A stretch of 64,000 nucleotides of DNA, from positions 35,693 through 99,692 of the forward strand of contig JASBUZ010000030.1 in assembly GCA_030147635.1 (NCBI GenBank), given 5' to 3'. The stretch comes from Gammaproteobacteria bacterium. GTDB taxonomy: Bacteria; Pseudomonadota; Gammaproteobacteria; Legionellales; Legionellaceae. Under the pieces are notes generated by a model. The model did not search any database. It was given only the letters and a program-made list of their open reading frames with translations, and was not told the origin of the DNA. The first letter of the stretch is position 1, and every line of letters starts with the position of its first letter. Positions 61,203 through 64,000 of the stretch are shown one piece after another. Position numbers and translations under genes: made by a program.

Positions 61203-62500
61203 ACCCTCAAGTCTTGCTTATCATGAGATAACGTTCGTCTGAGTAACTGCGTATAAATAGGCGCGCTCCCAGCCAGCTGTACCACAGTGGTTGCCGCTAG
61301 GCAGGACACCATAAGTGGTAGAATCAGCCCATAATTCTGCGTCATTTCAACCACCAATACAATGCCTGTAATCGGCGCACGTACAGAAGCTGAAAAAAGA
61401 GCCCCCATACCAGCAACGGCAAACATACCGGCATGAAGCGTGATTGCATCCGGTAAAAACATCTCAAACACGGTCGCAACTGCAAGCCCAAGCAAAGTGC
61501 CAAGTGCCAGCATAGGTGCAAAAATACCTCCAGGCACCCCAGTGCCATAACAAAGCATGGTCAGAACAAAACGTACGATAAACAGAAACATCAGCACAAT
61601 GACACCCGGTGTTAATGTGAGTGATTGCTCAATAATGCGATACCCCCCGCCGACCGAGTCAGGCCAAAGCCAAGCCAGCACGCCAACCAGTAAAGCGACC
61701 AAAGAGACATAGCATAAACGCACAGCAAAGGGTTGTTTATCCATCCAATATAAAACGCGCATCAAAACTCGATTAAATAAAATGCCTGCCAAGCCAACTA
61801 CAAGGCCTAAAATAAGAAATAACCCGAGAGAAGCGAGACTTGGCATCTGGAACACATCCATCATAATAGATGGCTTTCCCCCCACTATCAGCTGCAACAT
61901 GACGGTTGCTGCAACACAACTCAGCGCCACTGTTTTAAAGTGTAAAAAGGATAAAGGAAACGCTTCTCGCATCTCTTCCATAACAAATAGAACACCCGCC
62001 AATGGTGCATTAAATGCCGTTGCAAGACCCGCAGATGCGCCAGCGGCCACTAAGGCGTCTCTTCTTTTCTGATTCAGCTTTGAAAAGCGACTTAAACCTT
62101 GTCCAAGGTTGCCCCCCATTTGGATAGTTGGCCCCTCACGACCAAGCACCATGCCACTTGCAATAGAAAGCACACCGCCAATAAATTTAATCGGCAACAC
62201 ACGCTTCCAACGCACAGGGCGCTCATGCATCAATGCCCCCTCAATTTCTTGTACTCCACTGCCTGACGTTTCAGGGGCAACACGAAGTACTAAAAACCAA
62301 GCGGTTAAAACCATTGTCAACGTTAACATGGGAAAGGTAAACCAACCTGGCAGTCCTAACATGCCAAGGCTCGTATGAACTCGTGAAAGCCATACACCAG
62401 TATGGTCAATGGCAAGTTGAAATAAAGAGCCCACGGTGCCCGTAAGCCCGCCCACTAAAAGCGCTAAAAAATAAAAAAGTAAAATTTTCCGATAACGCAT
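61199..62500 (-). CDS. clcA: ClC-type chloride/proton exchanger or channel
   Basis: A 433-aa voltage-gated-chloride-channel family protein, with many re-entrant helices. The three selectivity segments are GSGVQEIEGAL, GREGPTIQMGGNLG (gating Glu122) and GVPGGIFAPMLALGTLLG. The last helix has the usual Tyr region shifted. The proton-glutamate position is not certain by eye, so exchanger versus channel is open. ATG 62500 is chosen over TTG 62507. It is first of the clcA-DUF1189-hydrolase operon. Confidence 0.9.
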   Translation of the reverse strand: MRYRKILLFYFLALLVGGLTGTVGSLFQLAIDHTGVWLSRVHTSLGMLGLPGWFTFPMLTLTMVLTAWFLVLRVAPETSGSGVQEIEGALMHERPVRWKRVLPIKFIGGVLSIASGMVLGREGPTIQMGGNLGQGLSRFSKLNQKRRDALVAAGASAGLATAFNAPLAGVLFVMEEMREAFPLSFLHFKTVALSCVAATVMLQLIVGGKPSIMMDVFQMPSLASLGLFLILGLVVGLAGILFNRVLMRVLYWMDKQPFAVRLCYVSLVALLVGVLAWLWPDSVGGGYRIIEQSLTLTPGVIVLMFLFIVRFVLTMLCYGTGVPGGIFAPMLALGTLLGLAVATVFEMFLPDAITLHAGMFAVAGMGALFSASVRAPITGIVLVVEMTQNYGLILPLMVSCLAATTVVQLAGSAPIYTQLLRRTLSHDKQDLRV

Positions 62501-62620
62501 GCGAGCCAACTCATTTCAAACACTCCTTTCAGAATGGCGCAGGAAAAATAAAAAAGCTAGGGCTTGGACTACTTTTTTGTTTCTGTTTTTAAACTTAGCC
62601 ATGAACTACTCTTCACCTTA

Positions 62621-62651
62621 AAAAAAACCCCGTGATACACCACGGGGTTTC
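62621..62651 (-). terminator. Intrinsic terminator of the L,D-transpeptidase gene
   Basis: A 10-bp perfect stem (62626-62635 with 62642-62651) and six-base loop, with eight T on the minus strand (62621-62628). It lies 20 bases past the transpeptidase stop. The stretch 62501-62620 upstream of clcA otherwise holds only the presumed clcA promoter. Confidence 0.9.
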
Positions 62652-62670
62652 ATGAAGTTCATCATGCCTA

Positions 62671-63228
62671 TTAATAAGGTTTCACAATCACGGTTGTACC
62701 GACAGTCATAAAGTCCTCATTCAGCCATTTGGCGGCGCTAGGCAACACTCGAATACAGCCATGGCTAGTATTCCACTTCGGTACTTCATAGGCTGCATGG
62801 ATTGAGTAGCCTTTATAGAAGTGCATACAGTATGGCATACGTGCACCGCCGCCTGTCTCAAGTGGATATTTGCTTGAGCGACAGTTTTCACCTTTCTTAG
62901 AGTACACACGATAAGTTCCTGTGACTGTTTTACAAGAGCGTCCTACGTCTTCACAGTAGGCCATACCCCCAGAAGCAGCACCGGTTTTAACCAAGTTACC
63001 GTTTTTATCATAAGCACCCCAGGCCGCTGCCTTAGGATCGAAAATAAAGACTTTTCGGCCTGTAGCATGTCGTTTGCTTGGGAATACACTAGAACCCCGG
63101 TGATCCATAGTATGTGACATTGTATAATGCGTATTACCCGCATCATCAACGATAGGAACCGATCTGTCGGTTGTGGCACAAGAAGCCGCTAAAAAACATA
63201 GTGGCATAGCTACAAATAACTTATTCAC
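62671..63228 (-). CDS. L,D-transpeptidase lipoprotein (YkuD domain)
   Basis: A 185-aa enzyme with lipobox LAASC (Cys17), hence probably anchored to the outer membrane facing peptidoglycan. The YkuD domain (about 58-185) has SIHAAYEVPKWN and the catalytic SHGCIRV with Cys158. The role is 3-3 cross-linking or attaching proteins to murein. The start is GTG 63228 with AGGAGG eight bases upstream. The extra Cys pairs in the domain may form disulfides. Monocistronic, with a clear terminator. Confidence 0.9.
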   Translation of the reverse strand: MNKLFVAMPLCFLAASCATTDRSVPIVDDAGNTHYTMSHTMDHRGSSVFPSKRHATGRKVFIFDPKAAAWGAYDKNGNLVKTGAASGGMAYCEDVGRSCKTVTGTYRVYSKKGENCRSSKYPLETGGGARMPYCMHFYKGYSIHAAYEVPKWNTSHGCIRVLPSAAKWLNEDFMTVGTTVIVKPY

Positions 63229-63320
63229 AATACAATCCTCCTTCTTGGTTTAACTCAATTATCGGCCGTATTGTAAAAATATTTAGCAATTATTGGATTT
63301 GTTTTTTATTTGTAGCAGAA

Positions 63321-63364
63321 TCAGGGCTTGAATTTTGAACGAGCATTCAAAATTCAAGCCCTGA
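63321..63364. repeat. Perfect 19-bp inverted repeat
   Basis: Arms at 63321-63339 and 63346-63364, six-base loop CGAGCA, no mismatch. It starts TCAGGGCTTG. It lies ten bases beyond the stop of the orphan gene at 63374-63838. No T-run follows on either strand, so a simple intrinsic terminator is less likely than a REP-like hairpin. Confidence 0.85.
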
Positions 63365-63373
63365 CTACGAAGG

Positions 63374-63838
63374 TTAGTAATAGCCGCTTGCACCCCAGGA
63401 AGTAACTGCTACGGCCTGTGGCTGACCAATCTGTACTTCTTCGTTTGCATCAACGATCCCACCATCTTCTATCTGCTCCATAATGGAAGAAATATCCTGG
63501 GAAAGGCTTAAAGGCTCAAAAGTAGCAAAAGCCTTCAACACACCTCGACTTACATTAGTATGTACCTGGAATGTTTTATTAACACCCAGCTCTGAAGGTT
63601 CAAAGGTTAACTTTGAAATGGCATTATACCTTAAGCTCATGTCAGACAACATATCCATTTTCTTATCGAGATATCTAGCAAAGACGTCTGAGTTAAGTAC
63701 TGCTCTCATGTCTTGATCCCCTGTTACATGAGGCCTATTCAGAAAAGAATCACTCACAAGACAATCAGAGATTGTTAATCGTCGAGATTGCACTGACTTC
63801 TGTCCTGCTTCTCTTCTTACTATAAACAACAACTTCAT
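63374..63838 (-). CDS. Small orphan protein
   Basis: A 154-aa soluble protein that I do not recognise. No signal peptide, although the first residues (MKLLFIV) are hydrophobic. The central part (about 60-120) has beta-rich pattern FEPSELGVNKTFQVHTNVS. The C-terminal tail QPQAVAVTSWGASGYY is Gly/Ser/Ala-rich and ends in aromatic residues, unlike the rest. AGGA lies eight bases before ATG 63838. It is followed by the 19-bp inverted repeat. Confidence 0.55.
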   Translation of the reverse strand: MKLLFIVRREAGQKSVQSRRLTISDCLVSDSFLNRPHVTGDQDMRAVLNSDVFARYLDKKMDMLSDMSLRYNAISKLTFEPSELGVNKTFQVHTNVSRGVLKAFATFEPLSLSQDISSIMEQIEDGGIVDANEEVQIGQPQAVAVTSWGASGYY

Positions 63839-64000
63839 ATTATTTTCCTCGATTTACTAACGGGGTCATATATGGACACCGCCGACATTGCAAGAAAATT
63901 TGGTAGAAGAACAGGCTAGGTGAGTGCAGTCATATATTTGGCCTCTTCATAGGATACTTAATATCCTGGGCCCTGATGAAATCAGCGCTTTTCCTCCTCA
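63839..64000. other. Right edge with no assignable gene
   Basis: The last 162 bases hold the SD and probable promoter of the gene at 63374-63838. There is a 15-codon plus-strand frame (63872-63919) without SD support and two short dyads near 63955-63992. I see no gene that can be named; a coding region may begin beyond the edge. Confidence 0.4.

Noticed and set aside
63872-63919. 15-codon plus-strand frame at the right edge
   Set aside because: No SD, very short, and lies in the upstream region of the divergent orphan gene.
1-64000. tRNA, rRNA, CRISPR array, insertion sequence or prophage
   Set aside because: No cloverleaf-type block, regular spacer-repeat array, transposase or phage structural gene was seen on either strand.

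Overview
The window comes from a Gammaproteobacterium with moderately AT-rich DNA. The pyruvate dehydrogenase operon, AsnRS, PabA/PabB and the tyrosine-catabolic operon are all gammaproteobacterial in style. Two features recall the Legionellales: the gene order leucine-dehydrogenase-like, O-methyltransferase, hpd, fumarylacetoacetase, maiA, and the presence of ankyrin-repeat and large effector-like orphan proteins. That placement is inference only. I see no rRNA, tRNA, IS element, prophage or CRISPR array.

Layout. 1-1.4 kb: 5' part of glpK and an isocitrate-lyase-superfamily gene, each preceded by a copy of the same 31-bp promoter-like repeat. 1.4-8.1 kb: a type I secretion operon (TolC, ABC permease, HlyD adaptor) facing a modular repeat protein that is probably its substrate. 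8.1-11.2 kb: an orphan gene, glutaredoxin and a membrane-anchored carotenoid oxygenase. 11.3-13.5 kb: a coupled three-gene operon (lysozyme-like exported protein, lasso-B2-like cysteine protease, exported two-module Cys protein). 13.5-20 kb: a flavoprotein hydroxylase, an HPr-kinase-like ATPase, a frameshifted phosphoribosyltransferase, then PRPP-synthetase-like, AMP-phosphorylase-like and beta-CASP nuclease genes. 20-24.2 kb: tag, a YqfO-like gene, a VOC protein, exported MsrAB, nadD and a site-2 protease.

24.5-28.1 kb: a very large RelE-like/UvrD-like helicase/ankyrin fusion. 28.1-33.9 kb: aceE-aceF-lpd, preceded by a Cys-rich lipoprotein gene. 34.4-37.7 kb: a nested GC-rich palindrome, a Kef-type antiporter, a glycerophosphodiesterase and a coiled-coil orphan. 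37.8-42.3 kb: an aromatic amino-acid catabolic operon. 42.3-46.1 kb: a membrane protein, asnS, pabA and pabB. 46.2-49.8 kb: an effector-like repeat protein and an amino-acid permease.

49.8-59.5 kb is the most striking region. It is one minus-strand chemosensory operon: CheW, CheR-TPR, CheW, soluble PAS-PAS-MCP, CheA-REC, CheB, CheY, CheC, and a PAS-GGDEF-HPt diguanylate cyclase. The content resembles the Wsp surface-sensing system. Here, however, the cyclase has no receiver domain and carries an HPt domain instead, which suggests a different phosphorelay into c-di-GMP output. The window ends with a ClcA/DUF1189/hydrolase operon, an L,D-transpeptidase lipoprotein, a perfect 19-bp inverted repeat and an orphan gene.

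Many starts given here are shorter than the longest open frame, because a Shine-Dalgarno (SD) sequence picks an internal start. The reason is given in each entry.
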